Source: Nostoc sp. PCC 7524
GTDB lineage: Bacteria > Cyanobacteriota > Cyanobacteriia > Cyanobacteriales > Nostocaceae
Length of the DNA stretch: 64,000 nucleotides
Direction: 5' to 3'
NCBI RefSeq assembly: GCF_000316645.1
Contig: NC_019684.1
Coordinates: 6,521,501 to 6,585,500 of the forward strand
A model generated the notes under the pieces. That model worked only from the letters and a program-made list of their open reading frames with translations, searched no databases and was not told the origin of the DNA. A program made the translations under genes and the position numbers. Position 1 is the first letter of the stretch; each line of letters starts with the position of its first letter. Shown in pieces: positions 12,001 through 18,224 of the stretch.

Positions 12001-13530
12001 ACCCGCACCATCCTACCAAATAACCTGGTAGAAACCAGACAATATGACCAGCTTAATCGTTTAATTAACTTAACCCAGACCAGACCAGATAATACGGTAA
12101 TTGCCAGCTACAACTATACTTTAGATGCCGTGGGTAATCGGGTGAGTGTTACCGAAGGCAATGGACGCAGAGTTAACTACAGCTATGATGCTCTTTATCG
12201 CTTAACTAGAGAAGCTATTACCGATACCATCCCAGGCGATGGCGTTCCGCCCACCGTAGGCGATCGCACTATCAGTTATACTTACGATGCCGTTGGTAAT
12301 CGCCTCAGCCGTAATGATTCCCTAGAAGGCAATACGACTTATACCTACGATGGCAATAATCGACTGCTGCAAGCTGCCCTAGGCAACCAAACTACACTTT
12401 ACACCTATGACAATAATGGCAATCTCTTAAGGCAGACGCAAGGAACAAATCAAACTCGATATACTTGGAGTCCAGAAAATCGGTTACTTTCAGCTGAGAT
12501 CATCAATGCTAACGGTACTAGCCAAGTTCAGTATAAGTACAACGACCAAGGTATTCGCGTCGCCACCATAGTCAACGGACAAGAAACTCGTTACCTGATT
12601 GATGTCACTCAACCCTATGCTCAGGTAATCGAAGAATATACACCTGATGGCGTGGTTGCTAAATCCTATGTCTACGGTCGAGATTTAATCTCGCAACTGC
12701 AAAATGGACAGCAGTTTGTGCATTTAGGTGATGGCTTAGGTAGCACCAGAATGTTAACTGATGCTAGTGGTAATGTGACTGACCGCTACATCTATGATGC
12801 CTATGGGCAAATAATTAGTCAAATAGGCAGCACTGACAATACTTATTTATTTGCAGGTGAACAAAGAGATAGCAATCTGGATTTAGATTACCTACGGGCT
12901 AGATACTACGACTTCCGAAGTGGGCGATTTATTTCCGCAGACCCATTTGAAGGGTTCCTGAATGATCCCATGTCCCTGCATAAGTACCAGTACGCTCATG
13001 CCAACCCTGTCAATTTTACTGATCCTAGTGGGTTAGTCACGCTACAAGATGGGATTTTAGTTCATGCAATCCTGGGTCGTCATTTTGTGTTAGGTGATCC
13101 TGCCAATCGTGTAACTGATATCTCAATTGCCAAAATTAGCCAAGAGACAGGCAGTTATATCAGAGGTGCAACTGGTAATCGCTGGCGACCGGATTTAACT
13201 GATTTTGGAGTTAGACAAATCTACGAAATCAAACCTGATGGCAGATTTAGTGAGGGAGTTGCTCAATTGAATCGATACTTAACTTTAGGTGCAGGGTTGA
13301 TAGGTCAAGGTTGGACTGTGGGAACAGCCGCCAACTATATGCCACTGCCAATGTTTGTGATTCCACCCATCAAAATTGTTCGGGTTGATCCTCCTGTGCA
13401 GGGAGTTATTATCTACCACCTGACCGACTATACAGGGGTGATTATAGCAGCCACAGTATTGGTTCTCGCAATTCGATTTGTGCCTCTGCCTAGCTTTAGC
13501 TTTGGATTTGGTCTCGCATTGGCTTTTTAG
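1..13530 (+). CDS. Giant RHS/YD-repeat surface protein with split VWA domain, PPC-like and He_PIG repeats (5' partial)
   Basis: The frame is open at base 1, so the gene starts upstream; the first in-window ATG (67) lies inside a VWA domain, just after its DESGS metal-site motif (52-66). Order of domains: VWA N-half (to about 290); seventeen or so ~99-residue pre-peptidase-C-like modules (about 300-5480); VWA C-half with the TSGGTEDGYDG and LVTDEDRD motifs (about 5575-6110); nine cadherin-like He_PIG repeats (about 6310-8725); two Ig-like domains (to about 9290); an RHS N-terminal segment; about forty YD repeats (about 9880-12850); the RHS core ending in DPSGL (about 13035); then a ~165-residue tip containing RPD, YEIKP and a QLNRY segment, ending in a hydrophobic stretch. 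The family is typically secreted or cell-surface, and often delivers a C-terminal toxin. A toxin function here is inference. The stop overlaps the convergent ankyrin gene by 4 bases. Confidence 0.93.
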   Translation, partial: LPTGGQSTGSADIVFVVDESGSMAGEHDWLAGMVQDLEAALQAKGISSNRYALAGFGGAGSREPGHLFNIGGNFNLSLSRFSNQLFASSNFGTVVQPLTVQLAHDGSYIIVINSSATAGSVNYSFQVKDTSSAPVAATGWGRIESGTIAAGEQVTLNLTAPAGLPVYFDSQDVDNDQIQVELRDSNNTLIFTTNASSDRGIFTLPTSGNYTLTIRGTNASSTGDYSFQLLDLTANTTDLNTNQQINETIEAFATKIYRFNGTPGQKLYYDALENDQDRVNIRVIIPSGNNIFSSNADNDQAILTLTETGTYYLFIENNEASNRDYNFQLLDAATANTLVLDTTIIGSLEPGRQTQLYQLQVNGGQRLYFDDLGSTTGASWQIYNANNQQITSGAINSDREFVIANTGTYILALQGNSNTPVNYNFRLVDASTSTTTLSLGTVINGSIAKPGEQDEFTFTGTVGQRLYYDALGNLAGITAQLISPSGTNVFSTSANSDTSLFTLTEAGTYRLVLDGNSASTGDYNFQLLDAATANSLVLDTAITGSLDSGRNTQLYQLQVNGGQRLYFDDLGSTTGASWRIYGAANQQISTGPVNSDREFVIANAGTYILALQGNSNTPVNYNFSLVDASTSTTALSLGTVINGSIAKLGEQDEFTFTGTVGQRLYYDALGNLAGITAQLISPSGTSVFSTSANSDTNLFTLTEAGNYRLVLDGNSANTGDYSFQLLDAATANSLVLDTSIIGSLDIGRNTQLYQFSVNGGQRLYFDGLGSTTGASWRIYGGANQQITSGSINSDNEFVIANTGTYILALQGNSNTPVNYNFSLVDAATSTTALSLGTVINGSIAKPGEQDEFTFTGTVGQRLYYDALGNVGGITAQLISPSGANVFSGNANSDSSLITLTEAGTYRLVLDGNSGNTGDYNFQLLDAATANSLVLDTNIIGGLDPGRQTQLYRFEGIFGQRLLFDSLASVSGSNWILYGLGNQAIANSSLSVDLQVLLPVSGTYLLAVQGNSTTPVNYSFQVKDTSSAPVAATGWGRIESGTIAAGEQVTLNLTAPAGLPVYFDSQDVDNDQIQVELRDSNNTLIFTTNASNDRGIFTLPTSGNYTLTIRGTNASSTGDYSFQLLDLTANTTDLNTNQQINETIEAFATKIYRFNGTPGQKLYYDALENDQDRVNIRVIIPSGNNIFSSNADNDQAILTLTETGTYYLFIENNEASNRDYNFQLLDAATANTLVLDTTIIGSLEPGRQTQLYQLQVNGGQRLYFDDLGSTTGASWQIYNANNQQITSGAINSDREFVIANTGTYILALQGNSNTPVNYNFRLVDASTSTTTLSLGTVINGSIAKPGEQDEFTFTGTVGQRLYYDALGNLAGITAQLISPSGTNVFSTSANSDTSLFTLTEAGTYRLVLDGNSASTGDYNFQLLDAATANSLVLDTAITGSLDSGRNTQLYQLQVNGGQRLYFDDLGSTTGASWRIYGAANQQISTGPVNSDREFVIANAGTYILALQGNSNTPVNYNFSLVDASTSTTALSLGTVINGSIAKLGEQDEFTFTGTVGQRLYYDALGNLAGITAQLISPSGTSVFSTSANSDTNLFTLTEAGNYRLVLDGNSANTGDYSFQLLDAATANSLVLDTSIIGSLDIGRNTQLYQFSVNGGQRLYFDGLGSTTGASWRIYGGANQQITSGSINSDNEFVIANTGTYILALQGNSNTPVNYNFSLVDAATSTTALSLGTVINGSIAKPGEQDEFTFTGTVGQQIYYDSLGAISGNLNTKLISPSGNTIFDIRTQDDRGPFYLTETGTYRLVVDGIGAATADYKFQVLDVGAAPTLSTDIITTGSLDSPQAVSLYRLPGIAGQRLSFAPTSDFFFADAATFAESTTILQTSGGTEDGYDGIDAALNGLSFRPGAAVNFILVTDEDRDNTDPSLTFSSILNALSNQQALLNAVINGNFRNTNNQTVLGVDSASQAYLANGTGGYTITAIGSVVGDGNTKPDYIDLALATGGAAWDLNQLRSGGLTATSFTQAFVDIKAREILEQLPITVIASDPTVSFENLTGAISGIGAGQTATFNTKLTGDGIARSFDLLFVRPESGTILGSIPVTINNNYFYLAQAVDPDNDTLTYSLRQGPTGATIDANTGRIHWQPAQGGDYQFSIEVDDGRGGRSTQDYIVTVKTGQPNTAPTITSTAVTTTAIGRPYTYAVQATDPDDDTLAYYLSEAPEGLTIDRTTGVVTWTPTQAQLGNQSVKLRVLDGRGGEANQSFTLAVTPDVNNQAPVIQTTPVTQVIAGEVYRYNVNATDGNGDPITFDLPLKPEGMTIDATTGSILWQPTAAQVGNHTIVLRARDGYGGLDLQAFDITVVSLNNAPTITSSPVLEAVAGLPYQYQIRAQDADGDAIAFRLDTAITGLNIDSNSGVITWTPLNSQIGQQTVQITASDGKGGEATQTFDIQVVASATNAAPEITSTPRTTIPLGSNYLYSVAVSDPNGDPLTFSLSNAPAGMTIDQQGLISWQPQPNQLGVNPVKMTVSDGRGGVATQEFAIAVVGQFTPQTNQSPQIISTPTLTATANQSYEYNLSGSDPDGDLLVWDLATKPEGMSIDATTGRIRWQPQLSQIGQHEVVVQLVDSFGGLATQTFTLAVRGINTPPVITSTPITTAAVNQLYTYTLQAQDATGDPLNFELLAAPQGMVIDRQRGLLQWIPTPGQIGQQTVTLAVSDSQGAVTTQQYQIVVAAATINNPPKITSTPTFAAPSGQVYRYAVTASDPDGDRLTYQLLKAPTGMTIDAETGLLTWTPTNAQVGINAIQIAAVDPTGAAALQSYSLAVQINNSPVITSRPVESVTAGATYRYDLKANDPDRHPLTFTLTESPEGMTIDNFGRITWSAPPNAQGTYRVQVNVSDNFGASTTQAYDLAVVRDEQAPLVNLTLSSTPVRVGQPLTVLVAASDNVGVTGLNLTVNGTAIALDAQGRGTITLNQVGEFAAIAQASDASGNLGSANVSFLVIDPNDREAPQLSLTGITNGQEITVPTAIKGAIADNNLLSYTLAIAPVSGGTFREIARGTQPAADGTLGILDPTILANDSYILRLSATDAGGNRSTLDTTVDVAGQLKLGNFQLSFTDLEIPVSGIPITLTRTYDTLTTNTKNDFGYGWRMTFRDADVRTNLRPDEIYREIGYRTVGFEIGTQVYITLPNGQREKFLFRPTPFLLPGLYRPAFVATDPGVTSTLTVDSTILVGASGQFYGFYGGAYHPANFGGYYRLTTKEGIVYEINAETGKIDTITNRNGDQLTFTQAGITSSSGQKVTFGRDAQGRITTVTDPTGNQIRYEYDRIGNLISVTDGTGDKTRFEYNNQQVHYLEKVIDPLNRPIARTEYNADGRLAQILNFNGESFRFTYDPENLVQTIRDALGNPTILEYDSRGNVITQINALGGVTRKSFDANDNILSETNPEGETTTYTYDRNGNKLTETDALGNTIRYTYNNNSRPLTVVDAVGNSTTYTYNAQGNLTTTQDGNGAITRYSYDARGRIISSTDNAGNIIEYGYDNFGRLTSQINALGHTTTYTYDANGNLLTETKTQTTPTGTRNLVTTNTYDAAGRLIAETNPENQVTRYEYDSFGNFVAMIDPLGRRTEYRYDAQGRLIETIYPDSTPADLSDNPRMLSAYDALGREVARTDRAGRTTYYVYDALGRLIETIYPDGTPDDLSDNPRTKSEYDKAGREIARINELGDRTEFTYDDAGRRVQIKDALGNLQRYVYDAAGRKTAEIDALGRTTRYVYDALGRHIQTIYANATQSTFTYDAVGNLIAIKDPAGNTTRYEYDALKRTTAVINALDQRTSYTYDEIGNLTQIKDAKNQLTRLEYDGIGQKIATVLPLGQRETFVYDAVGNLQRQTTFNGETITYTYDTNNWLIRKNLGETTTVNYTYTPTGEVSSITDGRGTTTYSYDPRNRLVQLTETDGRTLIYTYDSVGNRTSIQTPSGKTTYTYDALHRLQTVTDAGGNFTQYTYDAVGNLTRTILPNNLVETRQYDQLNRLINLTQTRPDNTVIASYNYTLDAVGNRVSVTEGNGRRVNYSYDALYRLTREAITDTIPGDGVPPTVGDRTISYTYDAVGNRLSRNDSLEGNTTYTYDGNNRLLQAALGNQTTLYTYDNNGNLLRQTQGTNQTRYTWSPENRLLSAEIINANGTSQVQYKYNDQGIRVATIVNGQETRYLIDVTQPYAQVIEEYTPDGVVAKSYVYGRDLISQLQNGQQFVHLGDGLGSTRMLTDASGNVTDRYIYDAYGQIISQIGSTDNTYLFAGEQRDSNLDLDYLRARYYDFRSGRFISADPFEGFLNDPMSLHKYQYAHANPVNFTDPSGLVTLQDGILVHAILGRHFVLGDPANRVTDISIAKISQETGSYIRGATGNRWRPDLTDFGVRQIYEIKPDGRFSEGVAQLNRYLTLGAGLIGQGWTVGTAANYMPLPMFVIPPIKIVRVDPPVQGVIIYHLTDYTGVIIAATVLVLAIRFVPLPSFSFGFGLALAF
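361..3042 (+). repeat. Tandem duplication inside the giant gene, copy 1 (2,682-bp unit)
   Basis: The unit encodes 894 residues, as nine ~99-residue pre-peptidase-C-like modules. The first 2,195 bp recur at a constant offset of 2,682 bp. By eye only one difference was noticed (G at 590, A at 3272, giving Ser versus Asn) before divergence at 2556/5238. Within the unit, modules alternate between a GQRLYFDDLGS type and a GQRLYYDALGN type, with a two-module period of about 597 bp. Confidence 0.93.
3043..5237 (+). repeat. Tandem duplication inside the giant gene, copy 2 (partial, ~2,195 bp)
   Basis: This is a direct, in-frame copy of 361-2555. After 5237 the sequence switches to a different module half (GQQIYYDSLGAISG) that leads into the second half of the VWA domain. 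Near identity, including at synonymous sites, indicates a very recent duplication or conversion, or an assembly collapse/expansion. Confidence 0.92.
12235..12269 (+). repeat. 35-bp dispersed element inserted in coding sequence
   Basis: These 35 bases are the exact reverse complement of 15901-15935 in the nearby spacer. In the giant gene they encode the extra residues GDGVPPTVGDRT between two YD repeats, keeping the frame. The element ends in the HIP1 octamer GCGATCGC. Confidence 0.85.
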
Positions 13531-15143
13531 CCTCTAGCCTCCTGCAAGATACGCACTACTTCAGCGTGATCATTTTGCTGTGCAAACTCTAAAGCATCCC
13601 ATCCCTGATGGTCACGCCGCTTGACATCTGCACCTCTAGCAATTAAGATTTCCACGATTTCCCCATATCCCATTGATGCTGCACGCATCAGAGGGGTAAT
13701 TCCTCCACCCATATCTAAATCTACTGTCGCCCCGGCATCTAATAAAGCTTGGACAACCCCAACATATCCACCAGAAACGGCGGGAATGATGGCACTGTAA
13801 CGTCCTGCGTTCACTCTCGCCCCGGCTTGCAACAAGCGGATCACAACTGGTAGATGTCCACCTTCAGCCGCACACCATAGGGGAGGAATTGTACTTTGTG
13901 TATTGGGAATAAATGCACCTAAACCTTGGGAAAAGGAACGTAATAGTGCCGCCATAGATGTTTCTTCTCGATTAGTCTCAACACCTGAGTCAGAATTAAC
14001 CACAGCACCAGCTTGTATTAAAGCTTCCACCACATTTAAATTGCCTTGAGATGCGGCTAAGGACAAAGCTGTGGCGTGTCCCTGTTGATTTCTGGTATTG
14101 ACATTAGCACCAGACGTAATCAAAGCCTGCACTTGACTCAAGTCTCCTTGAGTAACCGCTTTAATTAGACGAGCATCAACCAAGGCAGAGTCTTGATTTG
14201 TATCTCTTGTTAATAGCTGTACGATTTCTTCATGACCATTTTCGGCGGCTAACTGTATAGCTGTTTGTCCTTTTTGGTTACGCAGGTGAATATCTGCACC
14301 AGCCTCTAGTAATACTTTGACAATTTCCAGATGTCCTGCGGCGGCGGCGGCGATAAGGGGTGTATTAGCAGTAGAATTTGCTGGATTAACTTGAGCATGG
14401 GCGGCAATTAAAGCTTGTACTATGGGAAGATGACCTCTAGCGGCAGCATAGGTAATGGCTGATAAACCTAATTCATCTAGCAAATTGGGGTCACATCCTG
14501 CACCTAATAAAGTTTGTAGCTGTATTAAATCCCCAGTTTTGGCACTCCAGAAAAATTGCTCAGGTTGAATTTCTGGCAATGCCAATTCTTGGTGAGATAC
14601 TAATTGAAATTCATTCCTGAGTTCTGCTTGTTCACTAAAATCAGTAAAACCTAGACAAACACGGGCTTCATCTATGCCCAGAAGTTGTGCTAAATCTGCC
14701 AGCCTGTCTTCTGCAAAAGTGTATCGACTTTGCAGAATGTGAGCGATCGCCTCTATACTTGTACCTGGTTGACAGTAGGACAATAATACTTCAGGTTGTC
14801 CTTTCAGCTGTTCTTTCCTGGTTAAATCACTAATTCCAAAATAATCAGGGAAAGAATTATATTCATCTAGACGCTGACCGTGACTATACAGTATGTATTT
14901 CAGTACGTCACTATCATGAACCAAAAAGACAAATACAGCAGTAGCTAAATCAGTGGAGATTTGACAAGCAAGTTGATGTAACTTTTGCTCATCTTGAGTT
15001 TCTGAACTTTCATCATATACTGTCACCCAACTTTGTTTCTGGAATGAAACATAAGCACGAGTTTCTATTACATCTGGCAATACCTGAGTAATATTACTAG
15101 GCACAGCATTCCACAAATGATAATTAACAAAAAAGTTACCCAT
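13527..15143 (-). CDS. Ankyrin-repeat protein with unrecognised N-terminal domain
   Basis: A 538-residue protein. Residues 1 to about 190 form a non-repetitive domain that I do not recognise; the rest is a run of eight or so ankyrin repeats with the usual TPLxxAAxxGHxxIVxxLLxxGAD pattern, including a charged insert near residue 390. Ankyrin stacks mediate protein-protein contacts. No signal peptide is visible, so the protein is probably cytoplasmic. It is convergent with the giant RHS gene and the two stop codons overlap (13527-13530). Ankyrin proteins are known among immunity proteins of polymorphic toxins, but those normally lie downstream on the same strand, so that role is speculative. 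No strong Shine-Dalgarno sequence precedes the ATG at 15143. Confidence 0.88.
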   Translation of the reverse strand: MGNFFVNYHLWNAVPSNITQVLPDVIETRAYVSFQKQSWVTVYDESSETQDEQKLHQLACQISTDLATAVFVFLVHDSDVLKYILYSHGQRLDEYNSFPDYFGISDLTRKEQLKGQPEVLLSYCQPGTSIEAIAHILQSRYTFAEDRLADLAQLLGIDEARVCLGFTDFSEQAELRNEFQLVSHQELALPEIQPEQFFWSAKTGDLIQLQTLLGAGCDPNLLDELGLSAITYAAARGHLPIVQALIAAHAQVNPANSTANTPLIAAAAAGHLEIVKVLLEAGADIHLRNQKGQTAIQLAAENGHEEIVQLLTRDTNQDSALVDARLIKAVTQGDLSQVQALITSGANVNTRNQQGHATALSLAASQGNLNVVEALIQAGAVVNSDSGVETNREETSMAALLRSFSQGLGAFIPNTQSTIPPLWCAAEGGHLPVVIRLLQAGARVNAGRYSAIIPAVSGGYVGVVQALLDAGATVDLDMGGGITPLMRAASMGYGEIVEILIARGADVKRRDHQGWDALEFAQQNDHAEVVRILQEARG

Positions 15144-15374
15144 TTCAGGTAATAATTATTTTGATACTGCACATTATATGCGGACTGCTATAGTTATGCT
15201 TCCCCAATATCTTCTAGTTTCTTAATCTGGTTCTTCGCTAAAAAAGCTAGATTCATAAAACTGAAGAAAATATTAAGTAATCTCTTTATCTATCTCAGGG
15301 ATATGTAAATAAAATAGGGAGTTTAGGAAATATGGATAAATAACAGTAAATAAATTTCTCAAGGAAAGAGTGCA

Positions 15375-15563
15375 ATGAATGATATACGACTTTACTCCAG
15401 AGTGGCAAAATCATTGATTCCTGGTAGGAAGAAAAATCAGCTTGATGTTTTACTAGAATGGTGCAGGATAGTTTATGGTTGTCTAGAAGGTGGACAGATT
15501 GAAGATGCTAAAATTTTTTTAGAGCAAGCAATTACCGAGGCTGAAAAACCCATACAAGATTAA
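15375..15563 (+). CDS. Small hypothetical protein (62 aa)
   Basis: The ATG at 15375 is preceded by AAGGAAAGAG at good spacing. The product is a soluble, helical 62-residue protein with a tail rich in acidic residues (QIEDAKIFLEQAITEAEK). I do not recognise a family. The helix-loop-helix look and the phrase GQIEDAKIFLEQAI resemble a single TPR-like hairpin, but nothing more can be said. A terminator-like hairpin lies about 160 bp downstream. Confidence 0.6.
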   Translation: MNDIRLYSRVAKSLIPGRKKNQLDVLLEWCRIVYGCLEGGQIEDAKIFLEQAITEAEKPIQD

Positions 15564-15726
15564 TATCAAGTTATGGCAATATCTATATGTCTCTAGCTAG
15601 AGAATTTGACAATGTTTTTGGCATCCACCATATTCCTACAGATAGTAGAACTAAAGCGTAGATGTCAGCTAAAAATAAATTAGATAAAAACGGTGATGAA
15701 AACAGCTAGCTAGCATATAATTACAG

Positions 15727-15755
15727 CCTCGGTTTGTGAATAGCCGAGGTTTTTT
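15727..15755 (+). terminator. Rho-independent terminator
   Basis: CCTCGG (15727-15732) pairs with CCGAGG (15744-15749), followed by six T residues. It probably ends transcription from the small gene at 15375. Confidence 0.65.
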
Positions 15756-15782
15756 AACAATAAAAAAATATTCAAAATGTAG

Positions 15783-15839
15783 GGTGCGTCAGTGCGAGAA
15801 AACCTAGATGTACCAAGAAATTATTTATACTGACGCACC
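15783..15839. repeat. Hairpin element of the GGTGCGTCAGT family
   Basis: GGTGCGTCAGT (15783-15793) and ACTGACGCACC (15829-15839) form a perfect 11-bp inverted repeat. A related hairpin sits at 32907-32971 and a degraded half copy at about 40633-40670, so this is a dispersed, MITE-like intergenic element. Confidence 0.75.
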
Positions 15840-15900
15840 GTACTAACCCTCAATTTGGGATAATTGATTTTTTGGTGTATCCCCAAGAGTGTAAACTGAA

Positions 15901-15935
15901 GTGCGATCGCCTACGGTGGGCGGAACGCCATCGCC
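15901..15935 (-). repeat. 35-bp dispersed element, intergenic copy
   Basis: This is the exact reverse complement of 12235-12269 inside the giant RHS gene and begins with a HIP1 octamer. It lies just downstream of the gene at 15982-16410. Confidence 0.85.
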
Positions 15936-15981
15936 TCAAATTTCCTAATTCTCTCCGCTTCACTTTGCGCCTTCCTTGGTG

Positions 15982-16410
15982 TTAAACAAAAATCCTCTCA
16001 CCCATACGCTCCTCCAACATATCCAACAAACTATCCACATCCTTACCAACTTGCTCAAAGCAAACTGGCGGTGCTGGTTCTGGTGCAAATTGAATTAACT
16101 TAATTTCACCCTTGCCAATCCCAATCATCAAAACTTCTACTTCCGGCTGATGATGTTTAATAATACCCAAAATTTCTTGCAGCCGATTTTCCACATTACT
16201 GTTTAATTTTTCCACTGCTTCTTGAGGACAATAAACAAAATGTGGTGTTGGTTGTAGATCAATCCCAATAGTACCTTGACTATCACCATTTGCTAACCAC
16301 AAACCCCAAGCAAGTGCAGCTAATTCTTGCTGATTTTCCTTAACAAATCGATCCAACTGACCACGCCACTGATTGTCCCCTGATTCCGGTTGATTATTCC
16401 CAAACATCAT
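15982..16410 (-). CDS. Conserved cyanobacterial protein, possibly CcmS-like
   Basis: About 142 residues, starting MMFGNNQPESGDNQWR. An upstream TTG at 16428 also opens the frame, but its codons fall in an AATTCAAAATT spacer repeat, so an ATG at 16410 or 16407 is preferred. The sequence is soluble and mixed alpha/beta, with a WRGQLDRFVKENQQELAALAWGL helix-rich start and a VEVLMIGIGKGEIKLIQF strand region. From memory it resembles proteins annotated as beta-carboxysome assembly chaperone CcmS, which binds a shell-protein tail. That match is uncertain and should be read as a hypothesis. It lies 72 bp downstream of the defective exporter on the same strand. Confidence 0.75.
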   Translation of the reverse strand: MMFGNNQPESGDNQWRGQLDRFVKENQQELAALAWGLWLANGDSQGTIGIDLQPTPHFVYCPQEAVEKLNSNVENRLQEILGIIKHHQPEVEVLMIGIGKGEIKLIQFAPEPAPPVCFEQVGKDVDSLLDMLEERMGERIFV

Positions 16411-16482
16411 AAATAATTCAAAATTCAAAATTTAACATGAAGACACATAAAATACTTTTAATGCTGTAACCTGTCACCTGCT

Positions 16483-17910
16483 CTATCTCATCCCACTTTG
16501 CATCCGCCAGAGACTAGCATAAATCCCAGCTTGCTCTAACAATTCCTCATGAGTTCCCGACTCAACTAATTGTCCATGTTCCATGACATAAATACAATCA
16601 GCATGGCAAATTGTGGAAAGACGATGTGCTATTGCAATTGTCGTTCTATCCACTGTAATCCGTTCTAGCGATCGCCCAATTGCTGCCTCAGTTTCATTAT
16701 CCACTACCGATGTCGCTTCATCTAAGATTAAAATCGGCGGATTTTTCAACACAGCCCGCGCAATGGCGATTCTTTGTCTTTGTCCCCCAGATAATTTTTG
16801 TCCTCTTTCCCCCACAATGGTTTCATAACCTTGGGGTAAGCGGCTAATAAACTCGTGTGCTTCTGCTATCTTAGCGGCGGTGATAATTTCTTCCTGTGTC
16901 GCGTCGAAACTACCATAGGCAATATTCTCTGCTACTGTGCCATGAAATAAAAATACATCCTGGCTAACTAAACCAATACTGCGGCGTAAATCTTGTAACT
17001 TTAAATCACCTACAGACATTCTACCCGCGACGGTTTCCAGTCCACCAAATAGCAGTAATGCTGTAAATCCTGCTAGAATAAGCATCCGAATCAGGGGAAT
17101 AAAAGCCGCAGATAGAGCGATCGCTTTAGTGTTACTGTGGCGATCAGCTAAACTGTCTTGCTCTAACCGCTTGATTTCATATTCTTCGGCGGTAAAACTT
17201 TTAATCGTGGTAATTCCACTGAGGTTATTAGATAATCGTCCATTGAGTAAGCCCACCTTTTCCCGAACATCGGCGTAACGTGGTGCTAACAATTTTTGGA
17301 AAGCCACCGAACCCAACAGAATCAATGGCATTGGCAACAGAGCCATCCAAGCTACACTAGGAGCCAAAACAAAGAATGCACCGCCAATGACTACAATAGT
17401 TGTGATGACTTGGATAATATCATTGGCTCCCACATCCAAAAAACGCTCAAGTTGATTAACATCATCACTGAGGATAGACATTAAACCCCCTGTGCTGCGT
17501 TCTTCAAAATAAGCTAACTCCAAATCCTGTAGGTGTTTATATGCGTCCAAACGTAGGTTATGCTGAATACTCTGTGCCAAGTTACGCCAAAACAACTGAT
17601 AGCGATACTCAAAAAATGACTCTAGTATCCAAGTAATAACTGTGAGCAGGGAAATAATTAAAAATTGCCCAAAGATATATTTCACTCCCAACTGAGCAAT
17701 GATAGAATCCTGCTGCTTAACTACTACATCTACAGCAATGCCAATCAAAGCTGGGGGAGCCAAGTCAAAAATTTTATTTAAAACCGAGCAACCAGTCGCT
17801 AACCAAATTTGGTGACGATACTGATATCCATAATCAAGCAGGCGCTGGAGAGGATGTCTGGAATGTCTACGCCTTTTTAATACTCGATGAAATTTAGATC
17901 CTATAGCCAC
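16483..17910 (-). pseudogene. ABC exporter (MsbA/HlyB-type half transporter) lacking Walker A by in-frame deletion
   Basis: A 475-residue open frame, against about 600 for the family. The transmembrane domain (about residues 30-310) is intact, then MSVGD runs directly into [17 protein letters not shown]. About 125 residues that normally carry the end of the last helix, the A-loop and the Walker A lysine are missing. The Q-loop, the LSGGQRQR signature, Walker B (ILILDEAT) and the H-loop (AHRLST) remain. The junction is at 17001-17008. Without Walker A it cannot bind ATP normally, so it is either a decayed gene or can act only in a heterodimer with an intact partner. No frameshift or stop is present. 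Confidence 0.85.
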
Positions 17911-18224
17911 AGCCGTTGACAGTTGCGAGAACCTGATATTACCACAGAAGACATTGTTGAGTGCTGAGTTAGGAGTTAGTAGTGAGGAGTTAGGAGATAT
18001 GAGTAGTTAGTAGTGGGTAAATCCTAACTGCTTGGGTTGGTGGTTTTTCTCAGATGTTTAGTGAATAATAGGAGGCTGCTTGAGTAAATTTAACGCCAAA
18101 ACTTTGACTATTTGCTAGCGTCTCCTGACGGAGAGGCTACGCGAACATACTCATGTGTACTAATTTACTATCAATGGGCTAAACGCCCTGCTACCACTAA
18201 CAGCACTCACAGGGAGATAGAACC
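17911..18224. other. Spacer with degenerate repeats
   Basis: A spacer between divergent genes. It holds a GAGTTAGGAGTTAG-type short tandem run near 17955-18010 and a palindromic element near 18115-18150 (GTCTCCTGACGGAGAGGC), of a kind seen at other spacers in this window. No open frame of note is present. Confidence 0.55.
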
